A stretch of 64,000 nucleotides of DNA from JAJPKK01 sp963824905 (GTDB taxonomy: Bacteria; Pseudomonadota; Alphaproteobacteria; Rhizobiales; Xanthobacteraceae): positions 248,001 through 312,000 of the forward strand of contig CAWGRH010000028.1 of assembly GCA_963824905.1 (NCBI GenBank), written 5' to 3'. Within the stretch, counting starts at the first letter, position 1; each line of letters opens with the position of its first letter. Made by a program: the position numbers and the translations under genes. Under the pieces are notes generated by a model. It made no database searches. It saw only the letters and a list, made by a program, of their open reading frames with translations, and was not told where the DNA came from. Positions 41,653-51,087 of this stretch are shown here, in pieces.

Positions 41653-41669
41653 TGCACAAAATTTGTGCA
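41653..41669. promoter_or_regulatory. NtrC-like enhancer site
   Basis: TGCACAAAATTTGTGCA: two perfect 8-base inverted halves around a single base, matching the NtrC half-sites TGCAC and GTGCA at the consensus 17-bp length. Its centre is about 99 bp upstream of the predicted sigma-54 start. Confidence 0.8.
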
Positions 41670-41794
41670 CAATCCCGCCATCCCGGCAGGGTATTCCCTG
41701 CCCTCCCCCGGGCCCATGACTTGCATAGGCCCACCAAACCGCAGGACCTTAAGGCCGCGCCGCCGACCCGGCACCGGTGACCCCAAGGCATTCA

Positions 41795-44700
41795 ATGTCG
41801 TTCCTCGTCGGCCTCCACCACGTCACCAGCTACCGTTACGAGCGGCCGGTGAGCCTCAGCCCGCAGATCATTCGCCTGCGTCCGGCGCCGCACAGCCGTA
41901 CCCCGATCAAGAGCTATTCGCTCAAAGTCCTGCCGACCAACCACTTCGTGAACTGGCAGCAGGACCCCCACGGCAACTGGCTCGCCCGTTACGTCTTCCC
42001 GGAACGGACCACAGAATTTCAGTTCTCGGTCGATTTCATCGCCGACATGCAGGTGATCAATCCGTTCGACTTCTTCGTCGAGCCCTATGCGGAGACCTTC
42101 CCGTTCGAATTCCCGGAGGCGATGCGCGAGGACCTTTCGGCGTTTCTTCCGCCGGAGCCGGCGGGGCCGCTGCTCCAGCAATTGCTGGGCACGCTGTCGC
42201 GCGGGCCGATGAACACGGTGAACTACCTCGTCGCGCTCAACCAGCAGCTCCAGCAACGGGTGAAATACGTCACGCGCATGGAGCACGGCGTGCAGGCGCC
42301 CGACGAGACCCTGCAGATGGGATCGGGCTCGTGCCGCGACAGCGCCTGGCTGATGGTCCAGATCCTGCGCAATCTCGGCATGCCGGCGCGGTTCGTGTCG
42401 GGCTATCTCATCCAGCTCAAGCCGGACATCAAGCCGCTCGACGGGCCCGCCGGAGCGACCGCGGACTTCACGGACCTGCACGCCTGGACCGAGGTCTACA
42501 TTCCCGGCGCCGGCTGGGTCGGTCTCGATCCGACCTCCGGCCTCTTGTGCGCCGAAGGCCACCTGCCGGTCGCGGCGACGCCGCATTATCATTCGGCCGC
42601 GCCGCTTACCGGTTTCGCCGACGGTCCGGCGGAGGATTTCTCGTTCGAGATGCGGGTGACCCGCATCGCCGAGCGGCCGCGCGTGACCTTCCCGTTCTCC
42701 GACGACGCCTGGGCGGCGCTCGATGCGCTGGGACAGAAGGTCGACGACGACCTCGTGGCGCAGGACGTCCGCCTCACCATGGGCGGCGAGCCGACCTTCG
42801 TGTCGATCGACGACTACCAGTCGGCCGAGTGGAATACCGATGCGCTCGGGCCGACCAAGCGCATCCGCGCCGATGAGCTGATCCGGCGGCTGCGGCGCCG
42901 CTTCGCGCCGGGCGGCTTCCTGCAGTACAGCCAAGGCAAATGGTATCCCGGCGAGCCGCTGCCGCGCTGGGCCTTCGCGCTCTACTGGCGGAAGGACGGA
43001 CACAAACTGTGGCGGGACGACAGCCTGATCGCGCGCGAGGGACAGGATCTCGCGCCGGGCCCCGATGGCGCGAAGCAGGTCGGGGAGGGCATCGCGGCGC
43101 GGCTCGGCATCGCGCCCAATCATGTGATGCCGGCGTTCGAAGACCCGGTCCAGCGGATGATCGACGAGGGCGCATGGCCGGCGAACCTCGACCCCGCCGA
43201 TCCCAAGATCGACGATCCAGTCGAGCGCGCGCAGCTCATGCGTGAGTTCGAGCGGCGGGTCACGGCGCCGACCGGCTACGTGCTGCCAATCCAGCCCGCA
43301 AACGCGCCGGCGCATCCGGGCTGGCTCAGCGAAGTCTGGGAGCTGCGGCGCGGGCGGCTGTTTCTCATCCCGGGCGACTCCCCGGTAGGCTTTCGCCTGC
43401 CGCTTAATTCGCTGCCCTATCTCGCGCCGATCGACCGGCCGCATACCGGCCCGGTCGACCCCTTCGTGCCGCGCGGCGAACTGCCCCAGCCTGAGGTCCT
43501 GTTCCAGCGCGCGCACCAGCGGCTCGCCGACACCACCGCCGTGACGGGGAGCCCATCCGAGGCGGCGCAGGCGCCGCGCAACCCCGGCAACGGCGACACC
43601 GCGGTTCGCACCGCTCTCACCATCGAGCCCCGCGACGGCCACGTGTGCGTGTTCGTTCCTCCGCTGGAGCGACTCGAGGACTACCTCGAGCTCATCGCGG
43701 CGATCGAGGCGACGGCGGCCGATCTCAAGACCCCGATCCAGATCGAAGGCTATGGGCCGCCCTACGATCCGCGCATCGACGTCATCAAGGTGACCCCCGA
43801 TCCCGGCGTGATCGAGGTCAACATCCATCCCGCCGCGCGGTGGTCGGAAGCGGTCGACGTCACCCGCGCCCTCTACGACGAGGCGCGCCTCACCCGTCTC
43901 GGCACCGACAAGTTCATGATCGACGGCCGGCACACCGGCACCGGCGGCGGCAACCACGTGGTGCTCGGCGGCGCGACCGCCGCCGACAGCCCGTTCCTGC
44001 GGCGGCCGGACCTGCTCAAGAGCATCGTGCTCTACTGGCAGCGCCGGCCGTCGCTCTCCTACCTGTTCTCCGGCCTGTTCATCGGCCCGACCAGCCAGGC
44101 GCCGCGCATCGACGAGGCACGGCAGGACATCCTCTACGAGTGCGACATCGCGCTCGCCAACGTGCCGAAGCCGGGCATCGCGGCGCCGCTGCCGTGGCTC
44201 GTCGACCGGCTGTTCCGCAACCTCCTGGTCGACGTCACCGGCAACACCCACCGGGCCGAAATCTGCATCGACAAGCTCTATTCGCCGGACGGACCGACCG
44301 GACGGCTCGGCCTCGTCGAATTTCGCTCGTTCGAGATGCCACCCGATGCGCGCATGAGCCTCGCCCAGCAGCTTCTCCTGCGCGCGCTCGTCGCCCGGTT
44401 CTGGCGTGCGCCTCTCGACGGTCAGATGGTGCGATGGGGCACAGCGCTGCACGACCGTTTCATGCTGGAGCACTTTGTCTGGCAGGATTTCCTAGAGGTG
44501 CTCGACGAGCTTGCCCGCGAGGGCTACCGCTTCGATCCGCAATGGTTCGACGCCCAGCGCCAGTTCCGTTTTCCGCTCTATGGCGAGGTCAATCACGGCG
44601 GCGTGCGGCTCGAGCTGCGCCACGCGCTGGAGCCGTGGTACGTGCTCGGCGAGGAGAGCGCGACCGGCGGCACCGTGCGCTTCGTCGATAGCTCGGTCGA

Positions 44701-45124
44701 GCGGCTCCAGGTCAAGGTCGAAGGGTTCAACCCGACCCGCCACGTCGTCTCATGCAACGGTCGCGCCCTGCCGCTCACAGCCACCGGTACACCCGGCGAG
44801 TTCGTCGCCGGCGTGCGCTTCAAGGCGTGGGCGCTGCCCTCGTCGCTGCACCCGACCATCATCGCCCACGCACCGCTGACCTTCGATATCATCGACCGCT
44901 GGAGCCACCGTTCGATCGGCGGCTGCGTTTATCACGTCGCTCACCCCGGCGGGCGCAACTATGAGACCTTCCCGGTCAACTCCTACGAGGCCGAGGCGCG
45001 GCGCCGTGCCCGCTTCGAGGAGCACGGCCACACACCGGGCTTCGTCGCCGACATCCCGGTGCCGGAATACTCGCAGGAGTACCCGACCACCCTCGACCTG
45101 CGGCGCAAGCCGGGATTCCGATGA
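41795..45124 (+). CDS. Large transglutaminase-like protein with DUF2126
   Basis: A 1109-residue cytosolic protein. Residues ~1-300 hold a transglutaminase N-terminal beta domain and a papain-like transglutaminase core with catalytic C180 (GSGSCRDSAW), H229 (DLHAWTEVYI) and D245 (GLDPTSG). The remaining ~800 residues are DUF2126 (TMGGEPTFVSIDDYQSAEWN ... FAPGGFLQYSQGKWYPGE ... MIDGRHTGTGGGNHVVLGG ... FEMPPDARMS), which resembles a glutamine-synthetase-like or amidoligase-type domain. First gene of a conserved trio with the ATP-grasp/alpha-E and small transglutaminase genes; the set is thought to make or trim a peptide-like modification. ATG 41795 is chosen over GTG 41777 because of the position of AAGG. 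Confidence 0.9.
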   Translation: MSFLVGLHHVTSYRYERPVSLSPQIIRLRPAPHSRTPIKSYSLKVLPTNHFVNWQQDPHGNWLARYVFPERTTEFQFSVDFIADMQVINPFDFFVEPYAETFPFEFPEAMREDLSAFLPPEPAGPLLQQLLGTLSRGPMNTVNYLVALNQQLQQRVKYVTRMEHGVQAPDETLQMGSGSCRDSAWLMVQILRNLGMPARFVSGYLIQLKPDIKPLDGPAGATADFTDLHAWTEVYIPGAGWVGLDPTSGLLCAEGHLPVAATPHYHSAAPLTGFADGPAEDFSFEMRVTRIAERPRVTFPFSDDAWAALDALGQKVDDDLVAQDVRLTMGGEPTFVSIDDYQSAEWNTDALGPTKRIRADELIRRLRRRFAPGGFLQYSQGKWYPGEPLPRWAFALYWRKDGHKLWRDDSLIAREGQDLAPGPDGAKQVGEGIAARLGIAPNHVMPAFEDPVQRMIDEGAWPANLDPADPKIDDPVERAQLMREFERRVTAPTGYVLPIQPANAPAHPGWLSEVWELRRGRLFLIPGDSPVGFRLPLNSLPYLAPIDRPHTGPVDPFVPRGELPQPEVLFQRAHQRLADTTAVTGSPSEAAQAPRNPGNGDTAVRTALTIEPRDGHVCVFVPPLERLEDYLELIAAIEATAADLKTPIQIEGYGPPYDPRIDVIKVTPDPGVIEVNIHPAARWSEAVDVTRALYDEARLTRLGTDKFMIDGRHTGTGGGNHVVLGGATAADSPFLRRPDLLKSIVLYWQRRPSLSYLFSGLFIGPTSQAPRIDEARQDILYECDIALANVPKPGIAAPLPWLVDRLFRNLLVDVTGNTHRAEICIDKLYSPDGPTGRLGLVEFRSFEMPPDARMSLAQQLLLRALVARFWRAPLDGQMVRWGTALHDRFMLEHFVWQDFLEVLDELAREGYRFDPQWFDAQRQFRFPLYGEVNHGGVRLELRHALEPWYVLGEESATGGTVRFVDSSVERLQVKVEGFNPTRHVVSCNGRALPLTATGTPGEFVAGVRFKAWALPSSLHPTIIAHAPLTFDIIDRWSHRSIGGCVYHVAHPGGRNYETFPVNSYEAEARRRARFEEHGHTPGFVADIPVPEYSQEYPTTLDLRRKPGFR

Positions 45125-45231
45125 GCTTCGATTCGCGCAGCGCATTATCCGTCCACCGCAATCCGTTCGCAGGGCGCGTCCCCGGCATTCGCCGCATGGC
45201 CGCACCAGAGCGAACCGAATAGTCTTTCGTC

Positions 45232-47724
45232 ATGTCCGCCCGATTCGAGCAGAGAAGCGAACACAACGATCTGATCGCGGAATTGCTGGCAGGCTACCGG
45301 CCGCTGCCGGGCGTCTACGACGAGATGATGGCCGACGACGGGACGGTGCGCGGTCACTGGCTCGAGCTCCTCGCCGGGCTCGCCGGCCTCGGGCGGAAGG
45401 AGCTGGCGCGCCGGTTCGCGGCGAGCGACCGCTACTTGCGCGAGTCCGGCGTCTTCTATCGCGTCTACGAGGACAAGGAGAGCGCGAACCGCGCGTGGCC
45501 GCTCGCCCATGTGCCGCTGATGATCGAGTCGGGCGAGTGGGAGGCGCTCCAAGCCGGACTGATCGAGCGCGCAAACCTCGTCGAGGCTGTGCTCCACGAC
45601 ATTTACGGGCCCACCGCACTGATCCGCGACGGACGGTTGCCGGCAGCTTTCGTCGCCGGCAGTCCGGATTTCGTGCGTCCGCTCGCCAATGTGCCGCCGC
45701 CCGGCGGCGCCCATCTGCGATTCTATGCGGTCGACGTCGCGCGCGGGCCTGACGGCCGGTGGTGGGCGCTGCATGACCGCACGCAAGCGCCCTCGGGCGC
45801 CGGCTATGCGCTGGAGAACCGCCTCGCGCTCTCTCACGGCATCCCCGAAATCTATCGCGATCTGCGGGTGCGCCGGCATGCGCCATTCTTCCAGGCGCTG
45901 CAGACCGAGCTGATGAGGCTGAATCGCCAGGACGATTCCCGGGTTTGCGTGCTCACCCCGGGGCCGATGAACGAGACTTATTTCGAGCACGCCTATCTAG
46001 CGCGCTATCTCGGCTTCCTGCTCGTCGAAGGCGCCGACCTCACCGCGCGCGACAACGGCGTCTTCATCCGGACCGTGTCCGGTCTCAAGCGCACCGAGGT
46101 ACTGCTGCGCCGGCTCGACGCCGATTTCTGCGATCCGCTCGAGCTCAACTCGCGGTCCCGGCTTGGCGTGCCTGGCCTCGTCCAGGCGGTGCGCGAGGGC
46201 AAGGTCGTGCTCGCCAACGGCCTCGGCGCCGGCGTCGCCGAAGCGCGCGGCATGCTCGCTTTTCTTCCGGCCCTTTCGGGTGCGCTCGACGGCCACGACC
46301 TGGCCATACCCAACACCGCGACCTGGTGGCTCGGCGATCCCAACCTGCGCGCCGACATGCGCGAGCGCCTCGACGAGCTCGTGGTGGCATCGGCCTTCGG
46401 CGGGGACCTGCCGAGCGAGAGCCTCGGCGACGGCGTGCGCGGCCGCGACCTCGAACCGAAACTGCGGGCGCGGATCGAGCAGTCGATCGAGCATCGCGGG
46501 GTCGACATCGTACTCCAGGAGGCGGTGCGGCTCTCCACCATGCCGGTGTGGCGCGAGGGGCGGCTGATCCCGCGGCCGTTCGTCCTGCGGGTCTTCCTGA
46601 CGCGGCAAGGCGACGGCTGGACCGTGATGCCCGGCGGATTCGTGCGCATCGGCGCGCATGAGGACGCCTATGCGATCAGCCTGCAGCGCGGTGCTCTCAC
46701 CGCCGATGCCTGGATTTCGTCCACCGGCCCGACGGTCGAGACGACGCTGCTGCCGAGCCCGGACCGCGTCACCATCAAACGCGCGACCGGCATTCTGCCG
46801 AGCCGCGCGGCCGATAATCTGTTCTGGCTCGGCCGCTACATCGAGCGGACCGAGCAGACAGCGCGGCTGGTCCGCACGCTGTTCAACCGGATGACGGAAA
46901 ACGATCCGTCCGGCGACATCATCCATTCGATCGCGTCCCTCATCGTCGCCTGGGACGCGGCACCCGAGGACCTGCCGGCGACGCGGCCCCTCCTGATCGC
47001 GCGCGCCGCGCTCGCGAACAGCGAGGCGTTCGGCTCGCTGCCCTCGCTCGCGAGCTCGACGCGCGGCACCGGATCGGTCATCCGCGACCGCCTCTCGCCC
47101 GACGCCTGGCTCACGCTCACGCGCCTCGCCTCCACCTGCGAGGCAGCACTGCCCGACGGCGCATCCGAAGCGACGATGGCCGAGCGGGTCGAGGCGATCC
47201 TGCGCATCCTCTCCGCCTTCTCCGGCCTCGAGCAGGAGAACATGACCCGGCTCGGCGGCTGGCGCTTCCTCGAGCTCGGGCGCCGGATCGAGCGTGCGGT
47301 CGCGGTCTGCCGGTTCATCCGCCAGTTCGGCAGCAAGGTCGACCGCGGGCTCGATACCCTGCTCGAGCTGTGCGACAGCCGGATCACCTATCGCCAGCGC
47401 TACGTCATGGTGGCGGCGCGGGCGCCGGTGATCGACCTCACGCTGCTCGATCCGTCCAACCCGCGCTCGGTCGGCTTCCAGCTCGACCGGATCGAGGCAC
47501 ACCTCGAGGTGCTGCCGCATCGGCGTGCCGACGGCCGGCTGTCGCCGCCCCGGCAACTCGCCATGGCGGTCGGCACCGCGCTGCGCACTGCGGACGCCGG
47601 CGCCGACCTGACCAACCTCATTGTCGAAACCGAGGCGGCGCTGATGAAGCTATCGGAGACGATCTCGGAAGCGTATTTCCGCCAGGCCGAGATCGGCGAG
47701 ACGCAGGGAGACGCGGCGGAATGA
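45232..47724 (+). CDS. Circularly permuted ATP-grasp protein fused to alpha-E domain
   Basis: An 830-residue protein joining two modules that are often separate genes. Residues ~1-490: circularly permuted type 2 ATP-grasp (DUF404/DUF407): RVYEDKESANRAWPLAHVPLMIE, FYAVDVARGPDGRWWALHDRTQAPSGAGYALENR, CVLTPGPMNETYFEHAYLARYLGF, TVSGLKRTEVLLRRLDADFCDPLEL. Residues ~510-820: alpha-E (DUF403) helical domain starting ILPSRAADNLFWLGRYIERTEQTARLVRTL. ATP-grasp enzymes form amide bonds through an acyl phosphate. Its stop overlaps the next ATG (ATGA). With the two flanking transglutaminases it forms the known peptide-modification operon; substrate unknown. Confidence 0.9.
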   Translation: MSARFEQRSEHNDLIAELLAGYRPLPGVYDEMMADDGTVRGHWLELLAGLAGLGRKELARRFAASDRYLRESGVFYRVYEDKESANRAWPLAHVPLMIESGEWEALQAGLIERANLVEAVLHDIYGPTALIRDGRLPAAFVAGSPDFVRPLANVPPPGGAHLRFYAVDVARGPDGRWWALHDRTQAPSGAGYALENRLALSHGIPEIYRDLRVRRHAPFFQALQTELMRLNRQDDSRVCVLTPGPMNETYFEHAYLARYLGFLLVEGADLTARDNGVFIRTVSGLKRTEVLLRRLDADFCDPLELNSRSRLGVPGLVQAVREGKVVLANGLGAGVAEARGMLAFLPALSGALDGHDLAIPNTATWWLGDPNLRADMRERLDELVVASAFGGDLPSESLGDGVRGRDLEPKLRARIEQSIEHRGVDIVLQEAVRLSTMPVWREGRLIPRPFVLRVFLTRQGDGWTVMPGGFVRIGAHEDAYAISLQRGALTADAWISSTGPTVETTLLPSPDRVTIKRATGILPSRAADNLFWLGRYIERTEQTARLVRTLFNRMTENDPSGDIIHSIASLIVAWDAAPEDLPATRPLLIARAALANSEAFGSLPSLASSTRGTGSVIRDRLSPDAWLTLTRLASTCEAALPDGASEATMAERVEAILRILSAFSGLEQENMTRLGGWRFLELGRRIERAVAVCRFIRQFGSKVDRGLDTLLELCDSRITYRQRYVMVAARAPVIDLTLLDPSNPRSVGFQLDRIEAHLEVLPHRRADGRLSPPRQLAMAVGTALRTADAGADLTNLIVETEAALMKLSETISEAYFRQAEIGETQGDAAE

Positions 47725-48599
47725 TCTACGACGTGCGTCAGACCACGACCTACGCCTACGCATCGCCTGCGGCCTATGCCCAGCACATCCTTCGCCTTGT
47801 CCCGATCGCGCGCGAGCGCCAGCGGGTCACCGCGGCAGCGCTCGACATCGATCCCGCGCCGGTGCGCCGACGCGAAGGACGCGACTTCTTCGAGAACCGC
47901 ACCACCACCATCGAGATCGACGCGCCACATAATACGCTGGTCGTGAAGCTCGCCGCCCGCATCACTGTCGAGCCCGCGGCCGCCGCCGATTTCGACGCGA
48001 CGCCGCCGTGGGAGAGCGTGCGCGAAATGACGATCGCGAGCCACGATCTCGGCCCGCAGTCGCCGGTGCACTTCATCTATCCGAGTCGACTCATCTCGCT
48101 CGATCCTGAAATCCGCGACTATGTGGGCGAGAGCTTTCCGGCCGGACGCCCGATCCTCGCCGGCGCCGTCGAGGTGATGAAGCGGATCAAGGCCGACTTC
48201 ACCTACGAGCTCGGCGCCACCACGGTGACCACCGCGCCGTCGATGTCGTTCGCGCTGCGGCGCGGCGTCTGCCAGGATTTCGCACATATCATGATTTCCG
48301 GCCTGCGCGGCCTCGGCCTGCCGGCCGCCTATGTGAGCGGATACCTGCGCACGGTGCCGCGCTCCGGCGCGGCGCGGCTCGAAGGCGCCGACGCCATGCA
48401 CGCCTGGGTGATGGTGTGGTGCGGTGACGCCGGCTGGTGGGGCCTCGACCCGACCAACGCACTCATCGCGAGCGACGATCATGTGGTTCTCGCGATCGGT
48501 CGCGACTATGCCGACGCGGCGCCGATCGGCGGTGTCATGCTGGGCTCCGGCCAGCAGCGGCTGAGCACTGCGGTCGACGTGATTCCGGTGGCGACGTAG
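47721..48599 (+). CDS. Transglutaminase-like cysteine peptidase (small)
   Basis: A 292-residue cytosolic protein: N-terminal transglutaminase beta domain (IYDVRQTTTYAYASPAAYAQH) followed by a papain-like core with C184 (RRGVCQDFAHIM), H227 (DAMHAWVMVWC) and D243 (GLDPTNA). ATG 47721 overlaps the previous stop, so it is translationally coupled to the ATP-grasp/alpha-E gene. Family members could cleave the amide bonds made by the ATP-grasp partner, or cross-link; direction of reaction is unknown. Third gene of the trio that starts at 41795. Confidence 0.9.
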   Translation: MIYDVRQTTTYAYASPAAYAQHILRLVPIARERQRVTAAALDIDPAPVRRREGRDFFENRTTTIEIDAPHNTLVVKLAARITVEPAAAADFDATPPWESVREMTIASHDLGPQSPVHFIYPSRLISLDPEIRDYVGESFPAGRPILAGAVEVMKRIKADFTYELGATTVTTAPSMSFALRRGVCQDFAHIMISGLRGLGLPAAYVSGYLRTVPRSGAARLEGADAMHAWVMVWCGDAGWWGLDPTNALIASDDHVVLAIGRDYADAAPIGGVMLGSGQQRLSTAVDVIPVAT

Positions 48600-48709
48600 C
48601 GGCGGCGCCGTGCGGCCGCATCTTCTTTTCATCCCGGCAGCCCCAATCGCCGTGGCGGCAAATATCGACTAGGGTCGGGACTCGATAGCGCCTAGACTGA
48701 CTGTCAACG

Positions 48710-48729
48710 CGAAAAGCCGAGGCTTTTCG
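48710..48729. terminator. Hairpin downstream of the transglutaminase operon
   Basis: CGAAAAGCC and GGCTTTTCG form a perfect 9-bp inverted repeat around GA, 111 bp after the operon's stop. The T run lies inside the stem and none follows, so a classical terminator is not certain; an operator for the next gene is possible. Confidence 0.35.
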
Positions 48730-48851
48730 AGCACAATTTCGTTTGCAATATCCGTAGCCTGCGCCATCCCAGGCTGAAGCGCTCAACAACAACGGCGACC
48801 GCATGCAAGAACAAGCTTCGAAGCTCGCACCCGATAACGGCTTGGCCGACA

Positions 48852-50975
48852 ATGCCCGCCGCATTCTCGGCGAACTCGATGCTGTTCCGCGGCCTTGGTC
48901 CGAACGAGAAGAAAGAGCTGTTTGCGCGCCTGAGCATCACCAAGTTTCCGGCGGGTCAGACGATTTTCGAGCAGGGCTCTCCCGGCGACAGCATCATGGC
49001 GATAGTGTCCGGCAACGTCCGGATCAGCGTCGCGACGACCGACGGACATCCGCTGGTGCTCGCCTTGATGGGTGCCGGCGATGTGTTCGGCGAGATCGCC
49101 GTGCTCGACGGCAAGCAACGCACGACCGACGCGACCGCGATCACGGAATGCAGCATCGCGACGCTCGCGCGAACCGACATCCTGTCGTTCCTGCACACCC
49201 ACCCGCAAGCATGGCAGAACATCATCGCCATTCTTTGCGATCGGTTGCGCCGGCTCAACGATCACGTCGCGGACCTCGGCCTGCCGCAGCTCTTTCTGGT
49301 GCTGGAGCCCGCGGAGATCGAGCGCATACGCCGCTTCGCCGAGCTTCGTCACTACGAAAACGGCGAAGCGCTGTTCCGGATCGGCGAGAGCGGGCACGGC
49401 CTGTTCGTCGTGTTGTCCGGCAAAGTCGATCTGGTTCGCCAGGATGAGCTTGGAAACAGCAAGCCGTTCCTGAGCAGCGGCCCCGGTGGCGTGATCGGAG
49501 AGATGGCCCAGCTCTCCGGCAGGCCTGTCATGGTCGATGGCTATGCAAAGGGAGAGGTCGACGCGCTGGCCATTCCGCCGGACCGGCTGCGCGCGCTCCT
49601 CATCGCCGAGGCCGAGCTCGGCGAGCGGATCATGGACGCGCTGATACTGCGTCGCGTCGGCATGATCGAAAAGCGAACCGGCGGCCCGGTGATCGTCGGG
49701 CGAGCCGAGGACGGCGATGTGCTGCGCCTGAAGGGCTTCCTGAGCCGCAACGGCCATCCTTACGAGTGGCTGAACTCGGACACCGATCAGAAGGCCAAAG
49801 TGCTGATCGAACGTTACGCGATCGATCCCGCCAAGTTGCCGGTCGTCATGTGCCCGGGCGGCGAGCTTCTGCACAACCCCACCGCGGGCGAGCTCGCGCG
49901 CTCGATCGGGTTAGTCGGGCCGATCGACTCCACCCGCTTGTTCGACGTCGCAGTCGTCGGGGCCGGACCCGCCGGGCTCGCCACCACGGTTTACGGCGGG
50001 TCCGAAGGGCTTTCCGTCATCATGCTCGACTGCCGCGCCTTCGGTGGCCAGGCCGGAGCATCGGCCCGCATCGAAAACTATCTCGGATTTCCGACCGGCA
50101 TCACCGGCATGGCGTTGATGGCGCGGGCCTTCGGACAGGCGCACAAGTTCGGCGTGGAGACTGCGATCCCTGCCGAGATCGCCCGCCTCGAACCTGCGGA
50201 GGGCGAGCGCGGAAATCATATTCTCCGCCTGGGTGACGGTCAGCATATTCAGGCGCGGTCGGTAGTCATCGCAAGCGGCGCCGCCTATCGCCGGCTCGCG
50301 GTCAAGAACCTCGACGAGTTCGAAGCTGCGAGCGTTCACTACTGGGCGTCGCCGCTCGAAGCGAACCTGTGCGCCGGGCAGGAGCTCGTCCTCGTGGGCG
50401 GCGGCAACTCGGCCGGCCAGGCCGTGGTCTTCCTCGCCCGCAAGGCGGCGAAGATCTGGCAGCTGGTGCGCGGACCGAGCCTTTCCGCCACCATGTCGAG
50501 CTATCTCGTCGAGCGCATCTCCGGACTCGCCAACGTGGAAGTGTTGACGGGCACCGAGGTCAGCGGCCTTGAAGGCTCGAACGGCCTCCTGGAGGCGGTG
50601 CGTTGGCGCCGCGTCGGATCAGATGAAGAGGTGCGCCGGCCGATCCGGCACCTGTTCCTGTTCATCGGCGCCCACCCGAACACCGACTGGCTCGCCGGCT
50701 CGGGTATCATGCTCGATCCGAGCGGCTTCGTCCTCACTGGCGCCGACGTCGGTCCCGACCGCCGGTCGCTCGAAACGAGCCGCCTCGGCGTGTTCGCCAT
50801 CGGTGACGTGCGCTCCGGTTCGATCAAGCGGGTCGCGGCGGCCGTGGGCGAAGGCGCACAGGTGGTCGCGGCGCTGCATGCCTATCTGGCGGCGCGGCTC
50901 GACGTGCGCGACGAAGCGGCTTCCCGGGACGTCGCACGGCAGACGAGCCCGGGGCAAGTTCAGCCGTCGCTATGA
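48852..50975 (+). CDS. cNMP-binding thioredoxin-reductase-like flavoprotein
   Basis: A 707-residue cytosolic protein with four modules: two cyclic-nucleotide-binding domains (~10-125 and ~145-265), a thioredoxin/glutaredoxin-like fold (~275-355, PVIVGRAEDGDVLRLKGFLSRNG ... VVMCPGGELL) and a thioredoxin-reductase-like FAD/NAD(P)H unit (~363-690; GAGPAG 370-375, GGGNSAGQ ~517, FAIGDVR). The first cNMP domain has a good phosphate cassette (FGEIAVLDGKQRTT, E81, R90); the second is degenerate (IGEMAQLSGRPVMV). The reductase lacks the CxxC pair of true thioredoxin reductases. Likely a nucleotide-gated electron-transfer enzyme. The adjacent cyclase gene suggests its ligand. The ATG at 48852 has no strong RBS; ATG 48879 is an alternative. 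Confidence 0.85.
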   Translation: MPAAFSANSMLFRGLGPNEKKELFARLSITKFPAGQTIFEQGSPGDSIMAIVSGNVRISVATTDGHPLVLALMGAGDVFGEIAVLDGKQRTTDATAITECSIATLARTDILSFLHTHPQAWQNIIAILCDRLRRLNDHVADLGLPQLFLVLEPAEIERIRRFAELRHYENGEALFRIGESGHGLFVVLSGKVDLVRQDELGNSKPFLSSGPGGVIGEMAQLSGRPVMVDGYAKGEVDALAIPPDRLRALLIAEAELGERIMDALILRRVGMIEKRTGGPVIVGRAEDGDVLRLKGFLSRNGHPYEWLNSDTDQKAKVLIERYAIDPAKLPVVMCPGGELLHNPTAGELARSIGLVGPIDSTRLFDVAVVGAGPAGLATTVYGGSEGLSVIMLDCRAFGGQAGASARIENYLGFPTGITGMALMARAFGQAHKFGVETAIPAEIARLEPAEGERGNHILRLGDGQHIQARSVVIASGAAYRRLAVKNLDEFEAASVHYWASPLEANLCAGQELVLVGGGNSAGQAVVFLARKAAKIWQLVRGPSLSATMSSYLVERISGLANVEVLTGTEVSGLEGSNGLLEAVRWRRVGSDEEVRRPIRHLFLFIGAHPNTDWLAGSGIMLDPSGFVLTGADVGPDRRSLETSRLGVFAIGDVRSGSIKRVAAAVGEGAQVVAALHAYLAARLDVRDEAASRDVARQTSPGQVQPSL

Positions 50976-51087
50976 GCGCCGGCGCGCGAACAAAACCGCC
51001 GGACGTACTTCTGCGTCCGGCGCGCGCGTTCTCCGGCAACATCGCGAGTGCATCGCGCGGGCGCAGCGATGCGCGGGAACGGCAGTC

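Larger units (their letters stand above)
41467..41794. other. 328-bp divergent intergenic region
   Basis: Between the minus-strand importer operon and the plus-strand transglutaminase operon. It contains the sigma-54 promoter (41574-41588) and the 17-bp NtrC-like site (41653-41669). Nothing else recognisable. Confidence 0.6.

Noticed and set aside
48803..48851. Alternative N-terminus for the cNMP flavoprotein in another frame (MQEQASKLAPDNGLADNA)
   Set aside because: It would need a frameshift to join the first cNMP domain, which already reads well from 48852; no homology supports the extension.
50569..51087. Upstream extension of the cyclase open frame into the flavoprotein gene
   Set aside because: The extension lies in the shadow of the flavoprotein gene and reads as Arg/Ser-rich noise; the membrane unit starts properly at GTG 51088.
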